Origin: Brachionus manjavacas
Lineage: Eukaryota; Rotifera; Eurotatoria; Ploima; Brachionidae
Assembly: GCA_019054805.1 (NCBI GenBank)
Contig: JAHQIY010000006.1
Coordinates: 2,294,001 to 2,358,000, forward strand
DNA: 64,000 nt
Direction of reading: 5' to 3'
The stretch's first letter is position 1. The number at the start of each line of letters is the position of its first letter. Made by a program: the position numbers and the translations under genes. The notes beneath the pieces are model-generated. The model searched no databases. It saw nothing but the letters and a program-made list of their open reading frames with translations, and was not told the origin of the DNA. This document shows, piece by piece, positions 1 to 9,445 of the stretch.

Positions 1-418
1 ATATATAATATAAATTTATTTAAAAAAAACTAAAGAACAACTATCGTTTATATGTAAATGTTCGAGACAGCCTTTATCTGCTAATTAATTTTTTAAATTT
101 ATAAAATTTCAACTAAATATATATGTAAAAAATTTGGTTAAATTCAGTCAATATTTTCAATAAAGCCGAACCCTTGTATTTCCAATTTTATCTAATTTTC
201 AACATTTTTCTGTAAACTCTATCAGCTGATACATTAGATGTAATAACTTATAGTAGCAATTTTAAAATATTTTGCAGAAGCTGAAATTAGTCGGTAAACT
301 GTCTTATTTTTGTTTTTTTAAATGTTTTTTTTATCAAATATATCATTATTAATTATTTAGAAAAATAAATAAATAAATTTTAAATATTAACCGGATTGTT
401 CTTTTGCCATTAAATGGT

Positions 419-1573
419 TCAATGGTTCAAAGAAAATCTTGAAAATTTATCTTCAATAGAGAGAAAATTATTTCTTAGTCTTATACTATTTAAAAACTCT
501 CGATTAATGTTGGTTCCATACTGCATTCTAATGAAATAATATTCACATCGAAATAATTCTTGTTCATAATTTAATGTGTATTCAATCTTTTTCCTCGCCG
601 AAGATAACTTTCTATTGATTAAATCAATCAATTCTTTTATACTTTTTCTACCCATTACAAAATTTGAGGGAAATAAAAACTCACTTTTTTCAACTATCTT
701 TTTATATTCATCTAAAATAAAGACTACAGTTCTACAATCGTAGCAATGGTCAAATCCAGGCGCAATTACTTCATGCTTATAACAATTAGTACGATCAATT
801 TTATTAAAATAGTACATTTGATTTTCAAATTTTCGGCAATCATAATCCTTTAAACTAGAATCTTGCTTTACAAATAGTCTTGTTTCTGTGGTAGATCTAT
901 TACCAAATGCTAGAAAGTAAATGCTACCATCTAAATACTTTTTAGATAAGCGCATTCCGTTGTTGTAATAGGGAAGTCTAAATTTCAAATACGATCTGAA
1001 TGGTTCGAGTGCTTTATGAATCTCAGCTTGTAAATCCATATCCTGTTCGACAGTCTTTTCGTCATTATTCCTCCTAATATCAGATATAAACAATCGAATA
1101 TAGTTTTCTTCATTGTTATATTCAGTTTTTAATTCTTTAGCAATTTTGGCATTTAAAAAAGATTCTTTAATTATAAATTTTGTTCTATCTATTTCTAAGC
1201 CCAATTTAAACGGCGCCTTGTCATATAGGATAAATTTAATAAAAGGAAAAAAAATTGAAAAAATATGTAAATGGCTTCCAATCGCAGCGCCCCCATAGAT
1301 AACTATTATTTTCTTATTTTTGAGCTCATTTTCTTTATAATCTTTTGATAAATCTTGTAAAGTCAAAATCAAAAATTCAATTTCATTAACTAAAAGTTGA
1401 AATCTTCCGTAATGAACTACAGTTGTATCATCATTACTTGATTTTGGTTTGTATTCTAAATACGAAGGATAATTTTCATTGTCAAGAATTCTATTTGACC
1501 AGCCAAATGGCTCAGTGATATATTTGGAATCAGAATTTTGTAAAATGTGAGGTGAGTATTCAGGCTTATCCAT
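419..1573 (-). CDS. VP39-like cap 2'-O-methyltransferase paralogue A, probable inactive form
   Basis: Intronless 384-residue frame. I start at the ATG at 1573 because the extra upstream codons begin with GTG and this Met aligns with the start of the paralogue at 2712. Family hallmarks are in order: a VHYG block (about residue 54), a Rossmann SAM-binding motif GGAAIG (about 94-99), FISDIRR (about 162-168), FRSYLKFRLPY (about 192-202), TTETRLFV (about 228-235) and a Cys/His cluster NCYKH...DHCYDC. The known VP39 enzymes methylate the 2'-O of the first mRNA nucleotide with a K-D-K-E tetrad. Here D165, K197 and E230 are present but the first Lys is Gln59, and the SAM motif has Ile where the paralogue has Pro. 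I infer reduced or lost catalysis. It lies head-to-head with paralogue B, 1.1 kb apart. No nearby AATAAA was found downstream. Confidence 0.8.
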   Translation of the reverse strand: MDKPEYSPHILQNSDSKYITEPFGWSNRILDNENYPSYLEYKPKSSNDDTTVVHYGRFQLLVNEIEFLILTLQDLSKDYKENELKNKKIIVIYGGAAIGSHLHIFSIFFPFIKFILYDKAPFKLGLEIDRTKFIIKESFLNAKIAKELKTEYNNEENYIRLFISDIRRNNDEKTVEQDMDLQAEIHKALEPFRSYLKFRLPYYNNGMRLSKKYLDGSIYFLAFGNRSTTETRLFVKQDSSLKDYDCRKFENQMYYFNKIDRTNCYKHEVIAPGFDHCYDCRTVVFILDEYKKIVEKSEFLFPSNFVMGRKSIKELIDLINRKLSSARKKIEYTLNYEQELFRCEYYFIRMQYGTNINREFLNSIRLRNNFLSIEDKFSRFSLNH

Positions 1574-2067
1574 TACAAACACACAAATTGAAAATTATCT
1601 AATAATTTTAAATATTTAATAAATCTAATAATTTAAAATATTTTTATTCTAAAATTAAAAAAAAATTAGCCAAAATTTTCTCTGCTTGTCAAACTCTCAA
1701 CTGATTCATCCGACTATAAATGAGAGTTTTTACCTAAGTTAAAATTAAAATTCAAATATTAATTAAATAAATTTTTATGACATTTTTTATTTTTATAGTT
1801 TTTTTTTAATGTTTTTTAATTTTCAATACTTCTTAAACTTAATTGTAAAAAATAATTGCGTAATTAAATAAAAATTGACATCGAAACAAATATTTTATCA
1901 TAGTAATTAAGCGTATAATTTGATTTTTATAAACTTTATTTTTACATTCTATAATATTTGATTTGATGGTTAATTAATTAATATTTATAGACTAAACGAG
2001 ATAATCATCTAGTATTATTTAATTCAAATAATAATAGATACAATTCAAATCTAATCAAACTATTACT

Positions 2068-2215
2068 TTTTTTTCTCATCTTTTAATCCTCTTCATTTCC
2101 TTTTCTTTCCTCATTCATATTCTCTTCCTTTCTCTACTTTTTTTTGAGAAAGGAAGAAAAAAATTGAAGAATAAAGAAAAGTAAAGGAAGAGTTGAAGAA
2201 AAGATTGAGAAGAAT
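2068..2215. repeat. Polypyrimidine/polypurine imperfect inverted repeat
   Basis: A pyrimidine-rich tract of about 75 bases (TCTTTT/CCTTTC-type) is followed at once by a purine-rich tract of similar length (GAAAGGAAG/GAAGAA-type). The second half is an imperfect reverse complement of the first, so the strand could fold into a long hairpin. It sits between the two divergent VP39-like genes, where a shared promoter would lie. No terminal duplication was recognised, so I cannot say whether it is a mobile element or a regulatory tract. Confidence 0.5.
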
Positions 2216-2711
2216 ATAAATTATTTTTGATCATATTTGAAATTTAATCATTAATTTTTTTCTCCTAATTCTCCTAAATTGTAAATTTTTATTTCTAAAA
2301 GTAAAAAAAAAAACATTTTGTGTAAATTTACAGCATTTTTTTCAATTATTAATTCCGAATATTCCTAATCGTTTATATTATTATTTTAGACTTCATTCCT
2401 ATCTAAAAATTAGTCTTAAAAAGTCTAAAAGATGTTTAAAGTTTAAATTGTTAAATTTTTTTTTTTAAACTCACCCAAATAATCACTGTTAAATCGTTAA
2501 AATAAATTTAATAAAATCAAATTTTAACTTTTTCTAAATTTTACAGATTCTTAATATATTCATGTGATTTAAGATAATGAATTTTGTTTAGAGTCATAAA
2601 AATATTTCTGAGATTAATTTTTTTATTACCTTTATCATCATAGAGTTAATTTTGTATAGAGAATTTAAATAAAAAAATCATTATCAAAAATTTGTTTTTA
2701 TTTTTTATTAA

Positions 2712-3917
2712 ATGGATATTCACCTTTCTCCTCATACTCTCCAGAACAAAAATGCAAAATATTCCGAAAAATTTGTAAGAATATTAACAGACGAGTTTCC
2801 GGAAAAAAAATATGTTCCAAAAGAAAAAGATCAAGATCGAACAAGTGTTCATTTTGGACAAAGAAAATTATTTTTAAGCGAAGTGGAGTTTTTGTCTAAT
2901 TGTTGTTCTGAAATTCCTAAGGAAAAAGTGTTTAAAAAAATAACTCTCATCTATGCTGGAGCAGCACCTGGACTACATTTAGAATTTTTAAGTGAAATGT
3001 TTCCTTTTATAAAATTTGTTCTAATTGATCCAGCCAAAATGGCTTTTGAGTCGAGTGATAAAATCAGAATAAACCAAGAATATTTTACTCATGAAATGGC
3101 TTTGAATCTTAGGGAAGAATTTAATAATGACATTATTTTGTTCATTTCGGATATCAGACGATTTGGACCTGGGGCAAAACTTACCGATGCTGAAATTGAG
3201 AATGAAATACTTGAAGACATGCAGAACCAAATGGATTGGTATCACATCCTTAAGCCATTTCGGTCATTATTTAAATTTCGTTTACCATATGTTGAAAACA
3301 GACAGAATGCCAAGCAAACTCTTGATTATTTGGAAGGTGATATATACTTTCAAATCTGGCCACCAAATTCTTCTTCAGAAACTCGACTCTATGTCAGAGA
3401 AAAAGCAAAATTAAAAACTTACGATTGCTTAAAGTATGAAAATCAACTTTATTATTTCAACAATGTTGAAAGAGTAAATTGTTATGAGCATTGTTATGAT
3501 CTAGATGGTCTTGATCATTGTTACGATTGTAGAGCTGAAGTATTTGTTTTTGAAAATTATTTAAAAAATTTTAATTCAATCAAAAAATTGTGTAGAAATG
3601 GGGAAACTTTAAAATGTTTGACTGTACCTGAATATGTCTCTAAGTTGAATAGAACATTAAAAGCAGATGAAAGAAATATTCTCTTTTGTTATAACAAAAA
3701 AGAATATCAGCTAAAATTTACTAGTATAAAGTTTGGTAAAAAAGTCGAAGATTTGTTAAATGATAAAAATTTGGTTAAATTCAAAACAAATAAATGGAAG
3801 CTTAGAAATCATCATTTTGATCATATGAAAACATTAAGCAATAATGACAGTATTCAATCTAAAAGAAAGACTGATTCCACAGCCAGCACCAGTCTTAAAC
3901 GATTGAAAAAAAATTAG
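2712..3917 (+). CDS. VP39-like cap 2'-O-methyltransferase paralogue B, catalytic residues intact
   Basis: Intronless 401-residue frame from the ATG at 2712. It matches the poxvirus/NCLDV VP39 family (cap-specific mRNA nucleoside-2'-O-methyltransferase, also the poly(A) polymerase small subunit in poxviruses). Visible motifs: VHFGQRKLFLSEVEFL (46-61), SAM motif AGAAPG (82-87), FPFIKFVLIDPA (97-108), FISDIRR (144-150), FRSLFKFRLPY (183-193), SSETRLYV (221-228). The tetrad is Lys52-Asp147-Lys188-Glu223, with spacing close to that described for VP39. A Cys/His cluster (Cys257, His260, His269, Cys270, Cys273) may bind metal. The tail from about 370 is basic, which suggests RNA binding or nuclear location (inference). 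The lack of introns, in a region of many-intron genes, and the family's mainly viral distribution suggest horizontal acquisition from a large DNA virus. An open, motif-complete frame argues for retention under selection. Confidence 0.85.
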   Translation: MDIHLSPHTLQNKNAKYSEKFVRILTDEFPEKKYVPKEKDQDRTSVHFGQRKLFLSEVEFLSNCCSEIPKEKVFKKITLIYAGAAPGLHLEFLSEMFPFIKFVLIDPAKMAFESSDKIRINQEYFTHEMALNLREEFNNDIILFISDIRRFGPGAKLTDAEIENEILEDMQNQMDWYHILKPFRSLFKFRLPYVENRQNAKQTLDYLEGDIYFQIWPPNSSSETRLYVREKAKLKTYDCLKYENQLYYFNNVERVNCYEHCYDLDGLDHCYDCRAEVFVFENYLKNFNSIKKLCRNGETLKCLTVPEYVSKLNRTLKADERNILFCYNKKEYQLKFTSIKFGKKVEDLLNDKNLVKFKTNKWKLRNHHFDHMKTLSNNDSIQSKRKTDSTASTSLKRLKKN

Positions 3918-3984
3918 ATAAATTAAATTTGTTTTTTAGATTGATTTGAACGAATTTTCAATATATTTATAATTTCTGTTTTTC

Positions 3985-3990
3985 AATAAA
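3985..3990 (+). promoter_or_regulatory. Poly(A) signal of VP39-like paralogue B
   Basis: AATAAA 68 bp after the stop codon at 3917, a normal distance for a eukaryotic cleavage/polyadenylation signal. It supports the gene being expressed as an ordinary polyadenylated mRNA. Confidence 0.5.
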
Positions 3991-4193
3991 TTATTTTAAT
4001 TAAATCAACTATTAAAATTGAATATATTACTACTAAAGACAGAGGGGACATATAAATTCAATTATTTTCATTAACAATTAACTCATTCAACAAATTTTAA
4101 AAAGAATTGATTCTTGGGATAAGAAATAATTTTAAAATTAAAAACAGATAGGACCTAGTAGACCACAAGAAAATAGGCTCTTAAAGTTGTTCA

Positions 4194-4286
4194 GAAAATA
4201 GAGATCTAGTAAGAATTCTAAATGTGTTATCTAAATAAACTTTTTGACTATACTTATTTTGTGTTTATCTTCAGATCTCTATTTTT
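4194..4286. repeat. Short inverted repeat
   Basis: Arms of about 13 bases (AAAATAGAGATCT and its reverse complement) flank roughly 65 bases. There is no coding content. It may be a remnant of a small inverted-repeat element or chance. Confidence 0.35.
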
Positions 4287-4374
4287 AGATATATGCTTAT
4301 TAAACTAGAAATTTAATTAAAGCATTAAAATCAAAAAATTAAAAAAAAAACTTAACTCCAATCTCATTCCTGCA

Positions 4375-4745
4375 CTACCCCCACGTAATTCTTATTACTG
4401 AGACATGGTTCAACGCCCTCAGCATTTCATCAGCAAGACATTCAACAATTATATGGTAGCAGCTCGTGGTAGCGGAGTAGCAATCTTGGTTTAAGGCATC
4501 TACAGGCTCCTGTTTGTAGATTACGAACTCAACTTTGAAATCAACAAGTAAATTGGTTTTCCGATCCACTTGTGTATCTCAGCCCAGACAGCGAGTCGTA
4601 ATCGGACAGAACAAAGCAGACTGGGTGCATGTGTCGACTGGGGTTCCTCAAAGTAGCGTTCTCGGGGCCCCTCTTCTCGCCATCTGTATCAACGACATGC
4701 CCGCGGTAGTCATTCATCTTATGAAGCTTATTGCCATACGATGCC
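4375..4745 (+). mobile_element. Non-LTR retrotransposon relic (endonuclease plus reverse transcriptase pieces)
   Basis: Three frames of the plus strand give VILITETWFNA and then ARGSGVAILV, both typical of the apurinic-endonuclease domain of CR1/jockey-type LINEs. These are followed by WVHVSTGVPQSSVLGAPLL and AICINDMP, the reverse transcriptase motif B region. The endonuclease and RT pieces are far closer together than in an intact element, and stops and frameshifts separate them, so it is a deleted, dead fragment. It is more GC-rich than its surroundings, as is the LINE fragment near 15.1 kb, and may belong to that family. Confidence 0.7.
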
Positions 4746-4785
4746 TTCCGTTTATTAATTAGAAGTAGTCAACTTACAATATCGG

Positions 4786-5545
4786 ACGAAGTATTCAGTA
4801 GTTTGTTTAAAAAAGAAGCTATTCGTAAAATTATTTTTCGAGCGAGAAACATTCAAGATTTAAATTTGTTAGAAATTTGATTTGAAAATTCCATTAAATT
4901 TACAGTTTACATACAAGGAAAAGTTGTTTTATTTTTTTTAATACAGAGTCTCTTAAAACGAGGATCATCATATTCACGACCGAAAATAATCTGAGATTGT
5001 TTAATAGTTATAGAGAGTGGTATGCAGATGGTACATTTGATATTTTACCAACTAATTCAAATAAGTTTATTCGATCCACTTTATCATAAATGGTACGGTT
5101 TTCCCTTTAGTTTACGAGTTTTTATCAAACAAAAATCAGAAGACTTATGTCAAGTTTCTAAGTAAAATAAAATAAAAAATTAGTCAAAACCCAACTTCGG
5201 TTAACTGAGATTTTGAGAAAGCGGCTATGAATGCTTTTCAAAAAATTTTCAAGTTTGAAATCCATGATTGTTTTTTCACTTGTAGCAGGTTGGGTACAAA
5301 AAAGATCGAATTGAAAATTTAAGAGTGCAACTCAAGAGAAAGTAGTAGGTCAGCATAAAGGCCGACTTTTTTTTGTAGTTAAACAGTTTGGTAAAGTAAT
5401 TCGAAAATAATTATGGTGGTAGTTTTTCAAAGAAACCAAAATACCTAATTGGATGTTCGAATTTACACGAACGTGTAAAACTAGATTTACCAAGAACCAA
5501 CAATTACGTTCAGTCGAGGCACTCGCGTATAAAACCCGATGCCAG
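4786..5545 (+). mobile_element. MULE-type transposase relic
   Basis: Conceptual translation across several stops and frameshifts gives the blocks of a MULE (Mutator-like) DDE transposase in the right order. WYADGTFDILP (first catalytic Asp) lies at about 5018-5050. GTVFPLVYEFLSNKNQKTYV follows at about 5092-5150, then DFEKAAMNAFQKIF with CFFHL (second Asp and the conserved Cys-His block) at about 5210-5285. PRTNNYVQSRH, the usual end of the domain, is near 5490-5525. No terminal inverted repeats or zinc-finger N-terminus were seen. The relic stops exactly where the tail of the next, opposite-strand LINE begins, which suggests that LINE inserted into it. Confidence 0.75.
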
Positions 5546-6250
5546 GAATAATTTATTTATTTATTTGTTTTCTGTACCGAGCTAGGGCTTCTTCAGAATA
5601 AATTTAAAAAAAATCAAAATCAAAATCAAAAATAAAATTAAAATTAATAAAATGAGATAAAAAAAATCAAAATAAAGTAAATAAGCTAAAAAAAATGAAA
5701 GTTAAGAAGAAATAGATTGTTACATGTGGCACTTGTTTACTTAGTTCAGGTTTCAGGAAAAAAGGAGGAAATAGTAAGGTAGCAATTACACTATGGAGTT
5801 GGGTATTCAATATATCTCGATTCGAAACCTCCACCAGTCTTACAACCAATGGAATAGAATGACTCAGTCCTGTCCCAACATATCTCACTCAACTCAAAAA
5901 GCCCATTCGAGACTGTTAGAAATTTAAGTTTATTAAAGGTTCATGATGCACGATGTTGGAGGGAGTATCATATTTTAACTTAAGGATAGATCTTACTGCT
6001 GTATTCTGAATTGCTTGTTGTTTTTTGATATTATTTTCTGAAAATGAATTCAAGCAAGGAAAAGAATGGTCTAAAATTGATCCGACTAAAGATTTTTATA
6101 AATTTCATAGTGTGTTTTGTAAGACCCCATTTTTTATTTGACAATATTTTAATAATATTTAGCCTTTTATTGCAGCGTTCTTTAATTTCGTCTACTAATA
6201 AATTAACTACAAGAATCAAATTTAATACCAAGAAACTTGATTTATTTTAG
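5546..6250 (-). mobile_element. 5'-truncated LINE fragment, 3' end of the RT ORF
   Basis: On the minus strand this encodes pieces similar to the plus-strand LINE at 6.7-8.7 kb: LVDEIKERCNKRLNIIKIL..KKW near 6100-6230 and RYVGTGLSHSIPLVVRLVE near 5830-5888. The 3' end (5546-5600) has the same tail design, CTGAAGAAGC...GCTCGGTACAGA followed by AATAAATAAATA. The frame is broken. It is one of three fragments of one family within 3 kb. Confidence 0.75.
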
Positions 6251-6394
6251 GCTCATTATTCTGTTTCCATAAATTTTGGGAATGTCATTACTAATATATA
6301 CTAAATTAAAGTGGACTAATTACTAATTAATTGTGAATTTTTTTTGGACATTATTCATTCGAGATTATATACAATTCCCTTAAAAAAGATTGTT

Positions 6395-6640
6395 TGAATG
6401 GATGATATCATTTGTTTAGATAGCTGAGGCTTCAGGAAAAAAAGATAAAATACTAGGGTAGCAGATACACAATGAAGTCGAGTATTCCGAACATATCGGC
6501 GATATATCTAAATTCCAAACCCGCTTTGTATTCCTCTTTCAGTCTGACAATCAAGCAATAGAATGACTCAGTCGTGCTTCAACATATATCTAGATCAATT
6601 CAAAAGTCAATTCGAGTTCATTTAAGGCTTCTTGGTTTAA
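6395..6640 (-). mobile_element. Second LINE fragment of the same family
   Basis: This repeats the C-terminal part of the element at 5730-5920 on the same strand. Shared pieces include RYM near 6570-6590, LKEEYKAGLEFR near 6500-6540, and a ...LKPQLSKQ stretch near 6410-6440. It has no tail of its own and many stops, so it is an older or partial copy next to its relative. Confidence 0.6.
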
Positions 6641-6689
6641 ATCAACATTACCACATGACATTGTCGGCGTAATAAAATTACGTATAAAA

Positions 6690-8672
6690 ATTAAGGAGAA
6701 AACTTAATAAAACTCAATACCAACTTTTAATAACAAAATTCAATCAAATTTCAAGTGACTTACGGAAAAACAATGCGAGTATTGAAATTAAAATTGGCTC
6801 AATTTCATCGAAAAATGGATAAAAATCCTTTATCAACTAAGCCTTTCTGGCGCAAGGTCAATAAGTTTCGAGCAAAATAAATTCAAACATGAAACCAACT
6901 TTAGTTTTAAACAATATGTTTTACAAATCAGATGAGGAATAAGAACAACTTTTTGGTGAGCTACTGGCTTCAACTTTTAATCCAAATCCTGACCTAATAA
7001 ACTCAACCACGGAAAACGAAGTCGACTATGAAATTCCAAATTTTTTTTCTGAAAAAAACAGAAAAATCTTTTTGAATCCATTACCATAACTGAAATAGCA
7101 CTTGCAATTAATAAAATTAAAGAAAATTAAGCATCTGGTCCTGACTTAATTCATAATTTAATGGTCAAAAATCTGCCTGAGTCAACTCTTTATGATATTT
7201 TAAACCTCTTCAATCGAAGTTACAATCATACCAAAAAAAGATCCACCAGCACAGGATCCGTCGAACTATTAGCTTGACCAGTTGTCTTGGCAAATTACTT
7301 GAACGCATTTTTTATACAAGGCTTTACAAATACATTGAGAGAAATTTTTTACTCATTCAAGAGCAATCAGGATTCCGAAAACATTGACGCACAGCTGACA
7401 AACTCTTTTTTCTTATTCAAAAAATAACTGAATCGTTTAACAGGAAAAAAAAAATGTGTTGTCTTTTTTTTGATATATCAAAAGCATTTGACAGAGTCTG
7501 GCATGAGGGGCTTGTATACAAAATGATCAAAATACAATTGCCGAAGAATTTAATTTCTTGGATCAGATCTTTTCTAAACTCAAGTGCAAATGTTAATGGA
7601 CAAAAAAGCAATGATTTTCCAATCAAAGCCGGAGTACCACAAAGCTCAGTAATTAGCCCCCTCTTATTTAGTATTTTTATTAACGATATACCAAGAAAAG
7701 ACAAAAAATAATGAATACTCTCTTCTTTTCGTTGATGACTTAGATACCTTTTTTATCTATAAATTTAAAAGAAACATTGAACTCAGGATCAATACTTACC
7801 TTAAAGAATTAGAACCATGGTTTACAAAATAGAAAATGAAGATTTCAATCGAAAAATCTAGTTACATGATATTCACAAAATCAACAAGAGAAGAGCTCAA
7901 TCTTGATTTGAAAAAATATATTTAAAGCGACAGAACGAAATCAAATTCTTACCTTTAGTCCATTGATTGATGAATTAAAAGAGCGTTTCAACTCTAGGCT
8001 AAATTTAATTAAAATTTTATCTAATAAAAAATGGCGCCTAGATCACAAAACACTTGGAAATTTATATAAATTGCTTATTGGTTCCATTTTAGACTATAAT
8101 TTTCCCTGTTTAAACTCTTTTTCTTATACTAACATTAAAAAACTTCAAACTATTCAAAACTCAGCAGTTCGATCCATTCTTAAACTAAGGTTTGACACCC
8201 TCTCAAGCATTTTATACCACGAGGCCCAAAACAAATTAAAATTTTATACAATTACGAACCGGCTTTTTGAATTTAAGCGAAAGATATGTTAGGGCTGGAC
8301 TTACTAATTCTGTTCCATTTCTTCTTAGACTGGTAAATGAGTATAGACGAGGTTTCAAATCTAGATTTGTTAACTATCCAACTCCATTGTGTAATTGCTA
8401 CCTTGTCATAGACTCTTTTTTCTCAAAAAACTAAAACGATATAACTTTTGTGTCTATTTTCTGCCTTTCAAAAACGATTTTTTTTTTCTTTTCTTCTTTT
8501 ATTTCCTTTTCAAATTCCAATTATTTAACTATATTTTTTTAATTCTTATTTTATTCAGTAACTTTTATTTTAATCATTTTTTTTATTTATTTTTATTTTT
8601 ATTTTTTATTTTTCTCTGAAGGAGCTAACGCTCGATACAGATTTATAAATAAATAATAAATAATAATATTTA
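6690..8672 (+). mobile_element. Degenerate LINE with reverse transcriptase and 3' tail
   Basis: The reading jumps between frames but follows a jockey/CR1-type reverse transcriptase in order: PLSTKPFWRKVNKFRAK (6820-6880), INKIKEN.ASGPDLIHNLM (7110-7165), ISLTSCLGKLLERIF (7270-7312), QEQSGFRKH (7360-7385), motif A FFDISKAFDRVWHEGL (7468-7515), motif B AGVPQSSVISPLL (7627-7668), motif C LFVDDL (7725-7745), then the C-terminal IDELKERFNSRLNLIKILSN (7963-8025) and RAGLTNSVPFLLRLVNEYRR (8293-8352). The 3' end at 8617-8672 is CTGAAGGAGC...GCTCGATACAGA followed by an AATAAATAATAAATAATAAT tail. The endonuclease half is missing and several indels break the ORF, so it is not mobile. Confidence 0.85.
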
Positions 8673-9309
8673 TATTCCTTTAAAGTTTGAAAGCATATTA
8701 TTAAAAAATTAGGAGCATATTTAAGAGCACATATTTTTTTTTAAAGCATATTTTGACAGTCTCTTCTTATCATATCTAAATGATCAAAAATTCTATTTTG
8801 GTCATTTAATCTATTCAAAAGTGAATATTGCTTTTTTGAAGTTTTTTTAATAAAAGTGATAAAATTAATCAAAAATTATATTATATTTATACTTAATCTA
8901 AATCTTTTTCTTACCTTAATTTTAGTTAAAAAATTCAAACCATTTGGACTTTCGTTTCGCTAGATATAATAATAAGTGTACGAATACCTAATATTTTTGA
9001 AGAAATTAAAAAGGCAAATTTCAGTGTCTTACTATTCTTACTATTAACATAGTACAAACTAGTAATTTATTTTTTTTAAATATTAAATGGCAATAAATAA
9101 TTGTACAAAATTTGGTTAAATTTTGTAAACTGGAACATATTTTTTTACATATCAAACTTTTTAACATTCTTTTTGAATACCCGTTACTTTAAAGTCAATT
9201 TTAATCTACAAACCAAGATGAAACCAGAGGTCTAGAATTTGAAAATATTGTCTATCAAAAATATTATAAGTTGGACTTCAGTTGGACTTATTGAGAAGTC
9301 TTATTCATT
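8673..9309. other. Gene-free AT-rich spacer
   Basis: Low-complexity AT-rich sequence after the LINE tail. I see no coding blocks, RNA genes or clear repeats on either strand. Confidence 0.5.
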
Positions 9310-9445
9310 AATTATTCTTTCCAAACAAATCTGTTTCCATTTTTACCTTTACAATCTATTTCTTATGTTTTAGCATTCAAGTCACCACCAAGGATGTTAT
9401 TTTACATTCCCTATTTATTTTTTCAAATAAGTCATAATCAAGTAA
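9310..9445 (-). mobile_element. LINE endonuclease relic
   Basis: The minus strand reads ILGGDLNAKT, one stop, then EIDCKGKNGNRFVWKE. This resembles the GGDxNA block and the following stretch of LINE endonuclease domains. Only this short piece is recognisable; the flanks are too decayed. It may be the missing 5' half of the LINE fragments to the left, but the orientation matches only the minus-strand fragments. Confidence 0.4.

Noticed and set aside
8395..8619. 74-codon frame of F, L, Y and I near the LINE 3' end.
   Set aside because: It is translated T-rich 3' untranslated sequence of the LINE, not a membrane protein.
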